Shown here in pieces: positions 1-7,422 of a stretch of 12,706 nucleotides of DNA. This stretch comes from Desulfobacula sp. GTDB taxonomy: Bacteria > Desulfobacterota > Desulfobacteria > Desulfobacterales > Desulfobacteraceae. The stretch is from assembly GCA_023139225.1 (NCBI GenBank), contig JAGLNZ010000320.1:1-12706 (forward strand). The letters run 5' to 3'. A model generated the notes under the pieces. It was not told the DNA's origin. It ran no database searches and saw only the letters and a program-made list of their open reading frames with translations. The position numbers and the translations under genes are program-made. Position 1 is the stretch's first letter. Each line of letters starts with the position of its first letter.

Positions 1-11
1 GACCCGTTATA

Positions 12-39
12 TTGTGACCATCAATATTAACTCTATGAT
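12..39 (+). promoter_or_regulatory. Possible sigma-70 promoter for the MalT-like gene
   Basis: TTGTGA (12-17, 4/6 to the -35 consensus) is separated by 16 bases from TATGAT (34-39, 5/6 to the -10 consensus). Transcription would start about ten bases before the ATG at 56, giving a very short leader. The AAGG just before the ATG (50-53) is only two bases away, so the ribosome site is weak. The window begins only 11 bases upstream, so a better promoter further out cannot be excluded. Confidence 0.3.
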
Positions 40-55
40 ATTTTAAAATAAGGTC

Positions 56-2698
56 ATGCAGCTTTTAAACACAAAATTTCATATCCCTAAAATCAATAAA
101 GGCACCATTGTCCCAAGAAAAAACCTTTTAAAGAAACTGGAAAATGCCATAAACAGCAGGCTTGTCCTTATCCAGGCACCGGCAGGCTTTGGAAAAACCA
201 CGCTTTTATCCCACTGGATTTACGGCAAACAATTTAAGGGTGATACCTGCTGGCTGTCCCTTGACAAAAGGGACAATCACCCGTTGATATTCTGGAGCTA
301 TGTCATTGAAGCATTCAATCATAGGATTCCGGGAATCTGTGGCAAGGCCGCCCTGCAGCTTCAATCCGTACAAGATCAAGGCATTGAAGATATTCTCATT
401 TCAATGATTAATGACATTGAAAAATATGGCAACCCTCTTGTCCTGGTTCTTGATGATTATCATCTGATCAGCAACGAGATGATCCGCGACGGATTAAACT
501 TTTTCATCGACCACCCCATTGATAATCTTCTTATTATTATCAGCACACGCAAAAAACCGGCCCTGGGGCTTTCAAGGGTACAGGTGTCCGGTCGTCTTTT
601 AGAAATCAGGGAAGCACAATTAAAATTTTCTAAACCTGAAATGATGCAATACATTAATAATTTTACAGATATTGCCCTGACAAATAAAGAATCAAAACTC
701 ATTTACAGCAAAACCGAGGGATGGGTGGCGGCCATCAAACTTGCCATCATGTCGTTAAACGGAGGGGATAAATTTTGTGTGGATAATTTGTTAACAAATG
801 ATAAATTTATTCAAAATTACCTGATGGAAGAAGTTTTCACAACTCTGCCGGAAAACATAAAGACTTTTATAGTGAATATCAGTATTCCGGACCGATTGAA
901 TCTTTTTTTATGTGAATATCTAACCAATGATCCTGAAACCGGCTCCCATATCCAATACCTGAACCGGCACCAGTTATTTCTTATCCCTCTGGATGATACA
1001 AACCACTGGTTTCGCTTTCATCATCTTTTCCATGATTTTTTACGATCAATCCCGGCAATAAGGGGCGGCAAGGATCAACAATCCATCCGGAATCTTCACC
1101 TCAAAGCCTTTGAATGGTTTGCAAAAAACAATTTTTTTGAAGAAGCATTTACCCATGCTCTTAAAGCAAAAAGGCCGGATCTGGCAGCCCGTATTTTTGC
1201 CCGGAACATATCTATTCTGTTCGGTGAAGGCGGAGAGCACTCATTGAAGCCGTATTTTAAACAGCTTACCACCAATGATGTCATGTCTGTCCCTGTTCTG
1301 GCCTGTTACTATTTTGGGATTAAAATGTACAGCGGTCATTTTGAAACCTTAGAAGAGATGAAGATACTGCTGAATAAAGGGTTTGACAAAGAAAGTTCAC
1401 AGATACTTGAAGGGTTCTATATTTCCTTTGTTGCCTACAAATCTTTTTATATAGCAGGGGATCTTTTAGATACGATAAAAAAATGTAATACCGCACTTGG
1501 ACTGATCCCTGAAGAACATGGTTCCATGCGCCGGATGCTGGAATATATGCAGACCATCAGTTACCGCTATTTAGGAAAAATCAAACCGGCATTAGAACTT
1601 TCAAGGCCCAATGAAACAGATGATCTGCTTATGTCTACCTTAACTGCCATGAACCGGGCCGGGCTGGATATGGAACTTGGTCATCTGAGAAGTGCCCGCC
1701 GCATGATCACTCAAAAAATTGATCTGGTTGAAAACATTTTTAACACCTGTGTCCCACCGATATACGGATTCCTTTATGTTAACATGGGCATTATTTTAAG
1801 GGAGGAAAACACCCTGAAAGAATCCAAAAAAATGTTCACCAAAGGCATAAGCATTCTCAAAAACACAGGGTTTACAGAGCTGATTATTATCTCGTACTAT
1901 GAATACGCAAACATGCTGACATGCTTTTATCAATTTGATCAGGCCCATCATGCCATTGATACTGCCATCAAACTTGCAAAACAAAGCTTTTCCTGGATTG
2001 AAAATATGCTGGCAGCTCAAAAACAAAAAATCTGGCTGAAAGAGAATAAACTTTCGTTGATTAAGCCATGGGCAGACTCCTACAGTGTTCACGATGATAT
2101 CCGGGTTTTATTTATAAACAGTTATGAGTTTCTTATTCTTACGAGGTATTTAATTAAAACCGGTAATTTTCAATCCGCTCTTCTCATTCTTGGAAACATG
2201 ATACAACAGGATCAAAAAGACCATCGAAACGGAAGGCTTTTGGAATGTTATATCCTCAAGGCCAAAGCCTTGTATCTCATGGGGAAAATAGATGCGGCCA
2301 TGATTTTATTGCAAACTGCATTTGAGCTTTCCAGAAACGAGGGCCATGTGTTGGTTTACACAGATGAAATGGAAAGTATGGAACCTCTTTACCAACTGTG
2401 CCATGAAAAAAAAATCCTTCCCGAATACCTTTATCCGCACTTGGATATTTTTAAAAAAAGATCAAAAGAAAATCAATCAAAGCAACTTATTGTCAACAAT
2501 TTTCAAGAAAAATTCAATGCGCGTGAGCTGGATATTTTAAAATTGTTTAAGGCTGGTTTATCCAACAAGGAAGCCGCAGGCAAACTTTGCATTTCTGTTA
2601 ACACTGTTCGATGGTATGCTGGCAGAATCTTTGCAAAATTAGATGTTAAAAGAAGGGGGCAGGCTGTTTCAAAAGCCTTGGAGTTAAATCTTCTTTAA
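56..2698 (+). CDS. MalT-like LuxR-family transcriptional activator (STAND ATPase)
   Basis: An 880-residue cytoplasmic regulator with the full MalT-like architecture. An NTPase domain carries Walker A APAGFGKTT (residues 41-49) and Walker B LVLVLDDYH (about 128-136). The family segments STRKKPALGLSR (163-174), TEGWVAAIKLA (220-230) and PLDDTNHWFRFHHLFHDFLR (311-330, winged-helix part) follow. A long helical region of TPR type spans roughly 340-800, and a LuxR-type helix-turn-helix closes the protein (about 820-880, with ARELDILKLFKAGLSNKEAA and SVNTVR). In this family, inducer and ATP binding drive oligomerisation and activation of sigma-70 promoters; the inducer here is unknown. The upstream ATG at 35 is in frame but reaches a stop after three codons, so 56 is the start. 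The gene stands alone on its strand and converges with the next gene (31-bp gap, no clear terminator hairpin). Its targets are not evident; they may lie upstream of the window. Confidence 0.92.
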   Translation: MQLLNTKFHIPKINKGTIVPRKNLLKKLENAINSRLVLIQAPAGFGKTTLLSHWIYGKQFKGDTCWLSLDKRDNHPLIFWSYVIEAFNHRIPGICGKAALQLQSVQDQGIEDILISMINDIEKYGNPLVLVLDDYHLISNEMIRDGLNFFIDHPIDNLLIIISTRKKPALGLSRVQVSGRLLEIREAQLKFSKPEMMQYINNFTDIALTNKESKLIYSKTEGWVAAIKLAIMSLNGGDKFCVDNLLTNDKFIQNYLMEEVFTTLPENIKTFIVNISIPDRLNLFLCEYLTNDPETGSHIQYLNRHQLFLIPLDDTNHWFRFHHLFHDFLRSIPAIRGGKDQQSIRNLHLKAFEWFAKNNFFEEAFTHALKAKRPDLAARIFARNISILFGEGGEHSLKPYFKQLTTNDVMSVPVLACYYFGIKMYSGHFETLEEMKILLNKGFDKESSQILEGFYISFVAYKSFYIAGDLLDTIKKCNTALGLIPEEHGSMRRMLEYMQTISYRYLGKIKPALELSRPNETDDLLMSTLTAMNRAGLDMELGHLRSARRMITQKIDLVENIFNTCVPPIYGFLYVNMGIILREENTLKESKKMFTKGISILKNTGFTELIIISYYEYANMLTCFYQFDQAHHAIDTAIKLAKQSFSWIENMLAAQKQKIWLKENKLSLIKPWADSYSVHDDIRVLFINSYEFLILTRYLIKTGNFQSALLILGNMIQQDQKDHRNGRLLECYILKAKALYLMGKIDAAMILLQTAFELSRNEGHVLVYTDEMESMEPLYQLCHEKKILPEYLYPHLDIFKKRSKENQSKQLIVNNFQEKFNARELDILKLFKAGLSNKEAAGKLCISVNTVRWYAGRIFAKLDVKRRGQAVSKALELNLL

Positions 2699-2729
2699 CA
2701 GATAGCCGCAAAGATGATTCTCATATTTT

Positions 2730-3812
2730 TCAGGTTTGGAAAATCTCTTTATCCCGCTCGCTGAGCATAAAGTTTTCCAGGTTGACTTCTTCAACCCCTC
2801 CTATGGTTTCCCGAATATGTAAAAAATCATCAAAATGCTCCATAAATATATCAGTGATCAAAGGATCAAAATGCCTGTCCCTTTCATTCCTGATTATATC
2901 AAGAGCCATCTCGGGTGGATAGGGGTCTTTATAAGGGCGCCTGGATGTCAGGGCGTCAAAGGTATCTGCAATGGCCACAATTCTGCCGGAAATCGGAATA
3001 TCCTCTCCTGACAACTGTTTCGGGTACCCATGACCATTATATTTTTCATGGTGGCACAATGCGATTTCTTTGGCCATTTTTAATATCCCGGATTTTGACC
3101 GGGATAAAAGTTTTGCACCGATGGTGGTATGAGTTTTCATTATCCCAAACTCTTTCCGGGTGAGTTTGCCTGGTTTTAACATGATTTTATCCGGAATCCC
3201 TATCTTGCCGACATCATGCATGGGGGCAGTATAGTAAATGTTTTCAATTTTTTTATAGGGCAAACCAAGTTTTTGAGCCATCAACCGGCTGTATTCCCCT
3301 ATTCTTACGATATGATCGCCGGTATCCTCATCCTTGAATTCCGAGGCCATGACCAGGCGATGGATGGAATCTATATACGCCTGTTTAAGTTCTTCATGTG
3401 AATCTTTGGCTTCTTTTTTCAGACGCCGTTCCTTTAACACACGATTTACCCTTAAAATAAGTTCCTGAACAGAAAACGGTTTCTCAACAAAATCACTGGC
3501 GCCCAGATTGATCATCTCATCATAGTGATAGCTCTTCACTTTTCCCGTCATGACAATCACATCGGATAAATAGGTTTCAAGTATCTTCTGGGAAAGCTCA
3601 ATCCCGCTCATGCCCGGCATATCAATATCAGTTATCACCACATCAAAATATGTTTGTGACATTGCCAGCAATGCCTGCTCACCGTCTTCCGTCACTTTGC
3701 AGTCATATCCGGCTGTTTTCATGGCTTTTTCAAACAAAAGCCGGATACTGGGTTCATCATCAACAATTAGAATGCTTGACTTTTTGGGGCCTTTATTTTT
3801 TATATCATTCAT
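2730..3812 (-). CDS. Response regulator with HD-GYP cyclic di-GMP phosphodiesterase domain
   Basis: A 360-residue cytoplasmic two-component output protein of the RpfG type. The receiver domain (about 12-125) has the acidic pair D18/D19, the phosphoacceptor D62 in TDIDMPG, the switch threonine T89 and K111 in EKPF. A helical linker (about 125-150) leads to an HD-GYP domain with HD at 199-200 (MHDVGKIGIPD), H228, the HH pair 254-255, GYP at 262-264 (HHEKYNGHGYP) and D283 in IADTFDALTSRRPYK. All metal-binding and signature residues I can check are present, so it should be active on cyclic di-GMP. No histidine kinase is adjacent, so its input is unknown. It is transcribed divergently from the RND operon. 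AAGG on the reverse strand lies nine bases before the ATG at 3812. Family assignment is secure; a role in controlling the neighbouring operon is inference. Confidence 0.95.
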   Translation of the reverse strand: MNDIKNKGPKKSSILIVDDEPSIRLLFEKAMKTAGYDCKVTEDGEQALLAMSQTYFDVVITDIDMPGMSGIELSQKILETYLSDVIVMTGKVKSYHYDEMINLGASDFVEKPFSVQELILRVNRVLKERRLKKEAKDSHEELKQAYIDSIHRLVMASEFKDEDTGDHIVRIGEYSRLMAQKLGLPYKKIENIYYTAPMHDVGKIGIPDKIMLKPGKLTRKEFGIMKTHTTIGAKLLSRSKSGILKMAKEIALCHHEKYNGHGYPKQLSGEDIPISGRIVAIADTFDALTSRRPYKDPYPPEMALDIIRNERDRHFDPLITDIFMEHFDDFLHIRETIGGVEEVNLENFMLSERDKEIFQT

Positions 3813-3864
3813 TATGGCACGCCTTGACGAAATGAAACGAATCGGATGGTTATTTTTAAATTAA

Positions 3865-3893
3865 ATTTTGATAAAATAGGCCGTTAATGTCAA
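3865..3893 (-). promoter_or_regulatory. Candidate promoter of the HD-GYP response regulator
   Basis: On the reverse strand a perfect TTGACA -35 (3893 to 3888) is followed after 17 bases by CAAAAT (3870 to 3865, 4/6 to the -10 consensus). The transcript would start near 3858 and have a leader of about 45 bases. The -35 box overlaps one arm of the inverted repeat AATGTCA/TGACATT. Confidence 0.45.
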
Positions 3894-3940
3894 GAAAAAA
3901 ACGTTTTATTCATTTTTCCATCCTTTTGGATGGTGACATT
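3886..3940. promoter_or_regulatory. Nested inverted repeats in the divergent region (candidate operator)
   Basis: A perfect 7-bp inverted repeat, AATGTCA (3886-3892) and TGACATT (3934-3940), encloses 41 bases. Directly against the right arm lies a perfect 6-bp palindrome with a T4 loop, CCATCC-TTTT-GGATGG (3918-3933). The heptamer GGATGGT recurs at 3844-3850. The outer arms coincide with the candidate -35 boxes of both divergent promoters, so a protein bound here could control both genes. As RNA the inner element would be a short hairpin without a following T-run, so it does not look like an intrinsic terminator. Confidence 0.5.
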
Positions 3941-3971
3941 CTTTATTATTTATCCTACAAAAGAATATAAT
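3933..3971 (+). promoter_or_regulatory. Candidate promoter(s) of the RND operon
   Basis: GTGACA (3933-3938, 5/6 to the -35 consensus) is 17 bases from TACAAA (3956-3961, 4/6). A perfect TATAAT lies slightly further down at 3966-3971, but its correctly spaced -35 (TTATTA, 3943-3948) is poor. Either would give a leader of about 25-35 bases before the ATG at 4002. Which is used cannot be told from sequence. Confidence 0.4.
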
Positions 3972-4001
3972 AATAAATTATTAAATTTTCAGGAGCGGCA
4001 C

Positions 4002-6533
4002 ATGGGACAAACCCTGGCTAAAATAAATGCATTCTTTGAAACCTTGCCGGACAGACTCCGGCAAAACAGAAAATGGGTGTTGATTTTTTTTGTTCTGGCA
4101 ACCGGTTTTCTTTGCTTTGGCATTAAAAATGTTGTGATTGACGAATCTTTGAACGCCTATTTTCATAAGGATGATCCGGTTAAAAAGGCTTATGATAAAT
4201 TTCGAAGTATTTTCGGAGGAGATGAATATGTCTATATTGTCTATCGGGCAAAAGATAAAGATATCTTTTCCGACCCGTCATTGGCCGCTTTAAAAAAACT
4301 TCACAATGAGCTTGCAAATTATCGTCTTAATCTTGATCCCGGCGAGCCGTCAGCCCTGGACCATATTGATGAAGTCAAAAGCCTGATCAATGTCAAATAC
4401 ATGGAAGCAAAGGATAATACTCTTTATTCAAGGAATTTTATCGGCGACCGCCTGCCAGTGAACACCAGCCAAAAAGAACGTTTAAGACAAAAAGCATTGA
4501 ACCATCCGGATTATCCTCAAATATATTTGTCCCAAAACTGTGAGTACGGCGGAATCGTCATCCGCACTGACTTTAATGCAGAATCTCAACCGCTTTCTAT
4601 AATAGTTGGAAATGAACCCACCACCAAAAATAGTTTTGATGATGATGAAGAGATTTTTTTTGAAGAATCCGAAACCGTTGAAACCGTTTTTGATGAAAAC
4701 ATGGCCCAAGAGATCGGGCAGAGCGATATCAGAGAATACCCTTTGTTTATGAAAGAGATCAGGGCTATTCTTGCCGGCCCGGAATATACCGCACATTTTG
4801 AATTTTATCCTGTTGGAAATCCTGTATTAATGGATTTTTTTACCACTGCGGTTATTGAGGATATGGGGCGGCTGATGTCATTGGTGCTTTTACTCATCAC
4901 TATCATACTCTGGCTGCTTTTCAGGTCTTTTTGTGCTGTGCTCTGGCCGGTGCTCATTGTGCTTTTCACCATCATATGGATTCTCGGGCTTGTGGGATGG
5001 ACCAATATCCCCATGTCTGCCATGCTCCAGGTAATTATCTTCCTTGCCTTGTCCGTGGGTGTTGCGGATTCCGTCCATATTCTTTCAGGATACCTGTTTT
5101 TCAGAAATAAAAACCTTGATCACAAAAAAGCCCTTGGAGCTGTCATGAAAAAATCAGGCCTGGCTTGCTTGCTGACTAGTCTGACGACGGCCATCGGGCT
5201 TCTTTCCCTGGTTCTGGTACCTTTAAAGCCGATCTCGCTCTTTGGTATTTTTGCCGCCATATCGGTCCTATTTGCCTTTGTTTTTACCATGATACTCCTG
5301 CCTTTGATGCTGGATCTCTGGAGCCCTGTTTCCAAAAAGAAAAAAATAGAAAAAGATCATTTTGTTTTAAAAATCATTAAAAAAATAGAAAAAATCGGCA
5401 TCTCAAATTCATATATCACCATCCTGGTCTTTTCGGGTGCAGCCGTGTTCATGCTTTTTGGATTAATGCAGCTTAAGGTGGATTCCGATTTCGTTGAAAT
5501 CATAAAAAAAGGATTCCCCTTAAGGGATGCTTACGCCATTGTCGATGACCATATGGGAGGCACCGGTAATATGGAAATAATGGTGGACTTTAAAAAAGAA
5601 GATGCGCTTAAAGACCCTGATGTCCTTTTTGCAATGGAATCTTTACAGCTTTTCATGGAAAAGGATGAAAACAATCGTGTGGTCAAAACCATGTCCCTTG
5701 TCAATGTGGTCAAAGATTCATTTAAAGCCCTTAATGATGATAATCCTGACAAATATATCATTCCTTCAAATCCGGCTGTTTTAAGACAGGTATTGTTCCT
5801 GTTTGAAAATGCCAACCCAAAGGACAGGAACAGGCTGGTGTCAGATGATTATTCAAGGGCAAGAATCGGTTTGAACTCCATAAATGTGGGCTCCATTGAA
5901 GCCTTGCAAATTATGGAAAACATCCAGGCATTTATTGATAAGCGATTTTTGGGCCTCAAACAGACATACCCGGACCTGGACATTACATTAACCGGTAACA
6001 TGGCGCTTTTAGCCATTATGCTCGATTACATTGCCTGGGCACAGATAAAAAGCTTTGGTCTTGCACTGGTGGTGATTTCCATTATTCTTTTCATGGTGCT
6101 TGGATCTTCAAAAGCAGGACTTGTGGCACTTGCGCCCAATCTGTTTCCCATCCTGACCACCTTTGGGCTGATGGGATTTTTTAAAATCCCTCTGGATGCG
6201 GATACTCTCCTTGTGGCCCCGATTATCATCGGGCTTGCCGTTGATGATACCATCCATTTTTTGACCCACTTCAGGATTGAAATGGAAAAGTCCAAAGATA
6301 TTACAATTGCTGCTATTAAGTCCATCAGGGAAGCCGGTCAGGCCATCTCGTTTACATCATTGATTTTATCTGCCGGATTCCTGGTTTTCATACTCTCCTT
6401 TCACAACGGCCTGAGCAATTTTGGTATCTTTGCAGCCATCGCAATTATGACAGCGCTGATGTGTGATCTGTTTTTGCTGCCGGCCTTATGCAAGGTATTG
6501 AATGTAAACTTTCAACGAAACATTAAGAGGTAA
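4002..6533 (+). CDS. RND-superfamily (MMPL/HAE3-type) inner-membrane transporter
   Basis: An 843-residue inner-membrane protein with the internally duplicated RND fold. TM1 lies at about 24-42, followed by a periplasmic domain (about 45-285), a five- to six-helix bundle (about 285-437), TM7 near 470-489, a second periplasmic domain (about 490-675) and a second bundle (about 680-832). The paired proton-relay motifs of the family are visible: GVADSVHIL (353-361) in TM4 and GLAVDDTIHFL (744-754) in TM10. It should export a hydrophobic or lipid-like cargo using the proton gradient. The ATG at 4002 is chosen because AGGAG (3991-3995) sits six bases before it; an in-frame ATG at 3930 lies inside a palindrome and has no ribosome site. 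A strongly acidic stretch (212-231, FDDDEEIFFEESE...) occupies the first periplasmic domain. The gene ends four bases before the LolA-like gene, so the two are surely co-transcribed. Substrate unknown. Confidence 0.93.
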   Translation: MGQTLAKINAFFETLPDRLRQNRKWVLIFFVLATGFLCFGIKNVVIDESLNAYFHKDDPVKKAYDKFRSIFGGDEYVYIVYRAKDKDIFSDPSLAALKKLHNELANYRLNLDPGEPSALDHIDEVKSLINVKYMEAKDNTLYSRNFIGDRLPVNTSQKERLRQKALNHPDYPQIYLSQNCEYGGIVIRTDFNAESQPLSIIVGNEPTTKNSFDDDEEIFFEESETVETVFDENMAQEIGQSDIREYPLFMKEIRAILAGPEYTAHFEFYPVGNPVLMDFFTTAVIEDMGRLMSLVLLLITIILWLLFRSFCAVLWPVLIVLFTIIWILGLVGWTNIPMSAMLQVIIFLALSVGVADSVHILSGYLFFRNKNLDHKKALGAVMKKSGLACLLTSLTTAIGLLSLVLVPLKPISLFGIFAAISVLFAFVFTMILLPLMLDLWSPVSKKKKIEKDHFVLKIIKKIEKIGISNSYITILVFSGAAVFMLFGLMQLKVDSDFVEIIKKGFPLRDAYAIVDDHMGGTGNMEIMVDFKKEDALKDPDVLFAMESLQLFMEKDENNRVVKTMSLVNVVKDSFKALNDDNPDKYIIPSNPAVLRQVLFLFENANPKDRNRLVSDDYSRARIGLNSINVGSIEALQIMENIQAFIDKRFLGLKQTYPDLDITLTGNMALLAIMLDYIAWAQIKSFGLALVVISIILFMVLGSSKAGLVALAPNLFPILTTFGLMGFFKIPLDADTLLVAPIIIGLAVDDTIHFLTHFRIEMEKSKDITIAAIKSIREAGQAISFTSLILSAGFLVFILSFHNGLSNFGIFAAIAIMTALMCDLFLLPALCKVLNVNFQRNIKR

Positions 6534-6537
6534 AAAA

Positions 6538-7401
6538 ATGAAACAGGCATATATACTATTCATTGTTTTAACAGTTTTCATTTCAAGCAGTCATGCCAAT
6601 GAGGCCAGAGATATCATTCAAAAGGTCCTTGACCGGGATGACGGAACCACAGAGATCGGACGGGTCAAACTGTCCACCTGTGCCGTGATAAAAAAAGGGA
6701 ATAAAATTGTCTGCAAATCAACGCCGAGAATAAAAATCATGGATATGATCAGAAAAGATTACGGGCCCAATGAAAAAGATCATAAAACCGTCACCATCAT
6801 TATGGAACCGGCCGGGGAAAAAGGGATTGGTTTTTTACAATACGATTATGAACAAAAAAACAAAGAGACTGACCAGTGGCTCTATCTTTCAGCACTTGGC
6901 AAAGTCAAAAGGATTGTGTCCGGGAATGAAAACGAGCCGAAAACCGGCAGTTTCTTTGGTTCGGAACTCAGCTATGAAGACATGGAAAAACGGCATATTG
7001 ATGATTATACCTATCAACTTTTAGGCCGGGAAACCTATGCCAAAAGGCCCTGCTTTGTCATTGAAACCGTACCGGTTAAGGATAGAGCGGCAAAGAGCAA
7101 TTATTCAAAGTCCCTTGACTGGGTGGATCAAGAAAGAAATATGATCTTAAAATCCATCCTCTTTAACAGGCAGGGGAAAAAATATAAAAAAATCTATTTT
7201 GGAAAAATTAAAGAAGTAAACAGTATTTTAGTTCCCATGCAGATTGCGGTTCTTAATCTTGAAACAGGCCGCAGGACATTGCTGTCCTATGTCAATATTG
7301 CATTAAATATAAATATTGATGACGCTTTTTTAACACAGCGGACTTTGACGGATGGAGCCTTCAGGGAAAGCCGTCTGAAAAAATACCAGGCAGCCTATTG
7401 A
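6538..7401 (+). CDS. Periplasmic LolA-like protein (outer membrane lipoprotein-sorting family)
   Basis: A 287-residue exported protein. A signal peptide (1-20, ending SSSHA) is followed by a mature protein with hallmarks of the LolA_like family (Pfam PF17131 from memory): MEPAGEKGIGFLQYDYE (89-105), DQWLYLSALGKVKRI (112-126), SFFGSELSYEDME (138-150), DDYTYQLLG (155-163), CFVIETVP (172-179) and LDWVDQE (193-199). The fold is a half-barrel with a hydrophobic cavity, suited to carrying a lipid or acyl group. Two cysteines, C48 and C59, could form a disulfide in the first hairpin. AAGAGG lies seven bases before the ATG, and the gene begins four bases after the RND stop. Its place between an RND pump and an outer-membrane barrel suggests a shuttle between them. 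It is not classical LolA: the size is larger and the LolBCDE genes are absent here. Confidence 0.9.
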   Translation: MKQAYILFIVLTVFISSSHANEARDIIQKVLDRDDGTTEIGRVKLSTCAVIKKGNKIVCKSTPRIKIMDMIRKDYGPNEKDHKTVTIIMEPAGEKGIGFLQYDYEQKNKETDQWLYLSALGKVKRIVSGNENEPKTGSFFGSELSYEDMEKRHIDDYTYQLLGRETYAKRPCFVIETVPVKDRAAKSNYSKSLDWVDQERNMILKSILFNRQGKKYKKIYFGKIKEVNSILVPMQIAVLNLETGRRTLLSYVNIALNINIDDAFLTQRTLTDGAFRESRLKKYQAAY

Positions 7402-7422
7402 TTTTGGGATTTGATATTTAAT

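Noticed and set aside
35..55. Upstream ATG in frame with the MalT-like gene
   Set aside because: It meets a TAA stop after three codons.
3815..3829. TGGCAC followed by TTGAC, resembling a sigma-54 promoter
   Set aside because: The spacing between the GG and the would-be GC element is wrong and no TTGC is present at the required place.
3930..4001. Upstream in-frame ATG giving a 24-residue N-terminal extension of the RND transporter
   Set aside because: It lies inside the CCATCC-TTTT-GGATGG palindrome, has no ribosome site, and overlaps the candidate promoter. The ATG at 4002 has AGGAG at ideal spacing.
4482..4796. Reverse-strand open frames inside the RND gene and similar ones inside the other large genes
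   Set aside because: They are shadows of well-supported coding regions, with no family motifs and no ribosome sites that I could see.
7411..7422. TTG at 7411 as the start of the barrel gene
   Set aside because: Only one base separates it from the GGGA element. The ATG at 7423 keeps the full signal peptide and is the simpler choice, although TTG cannot be fully excluded.
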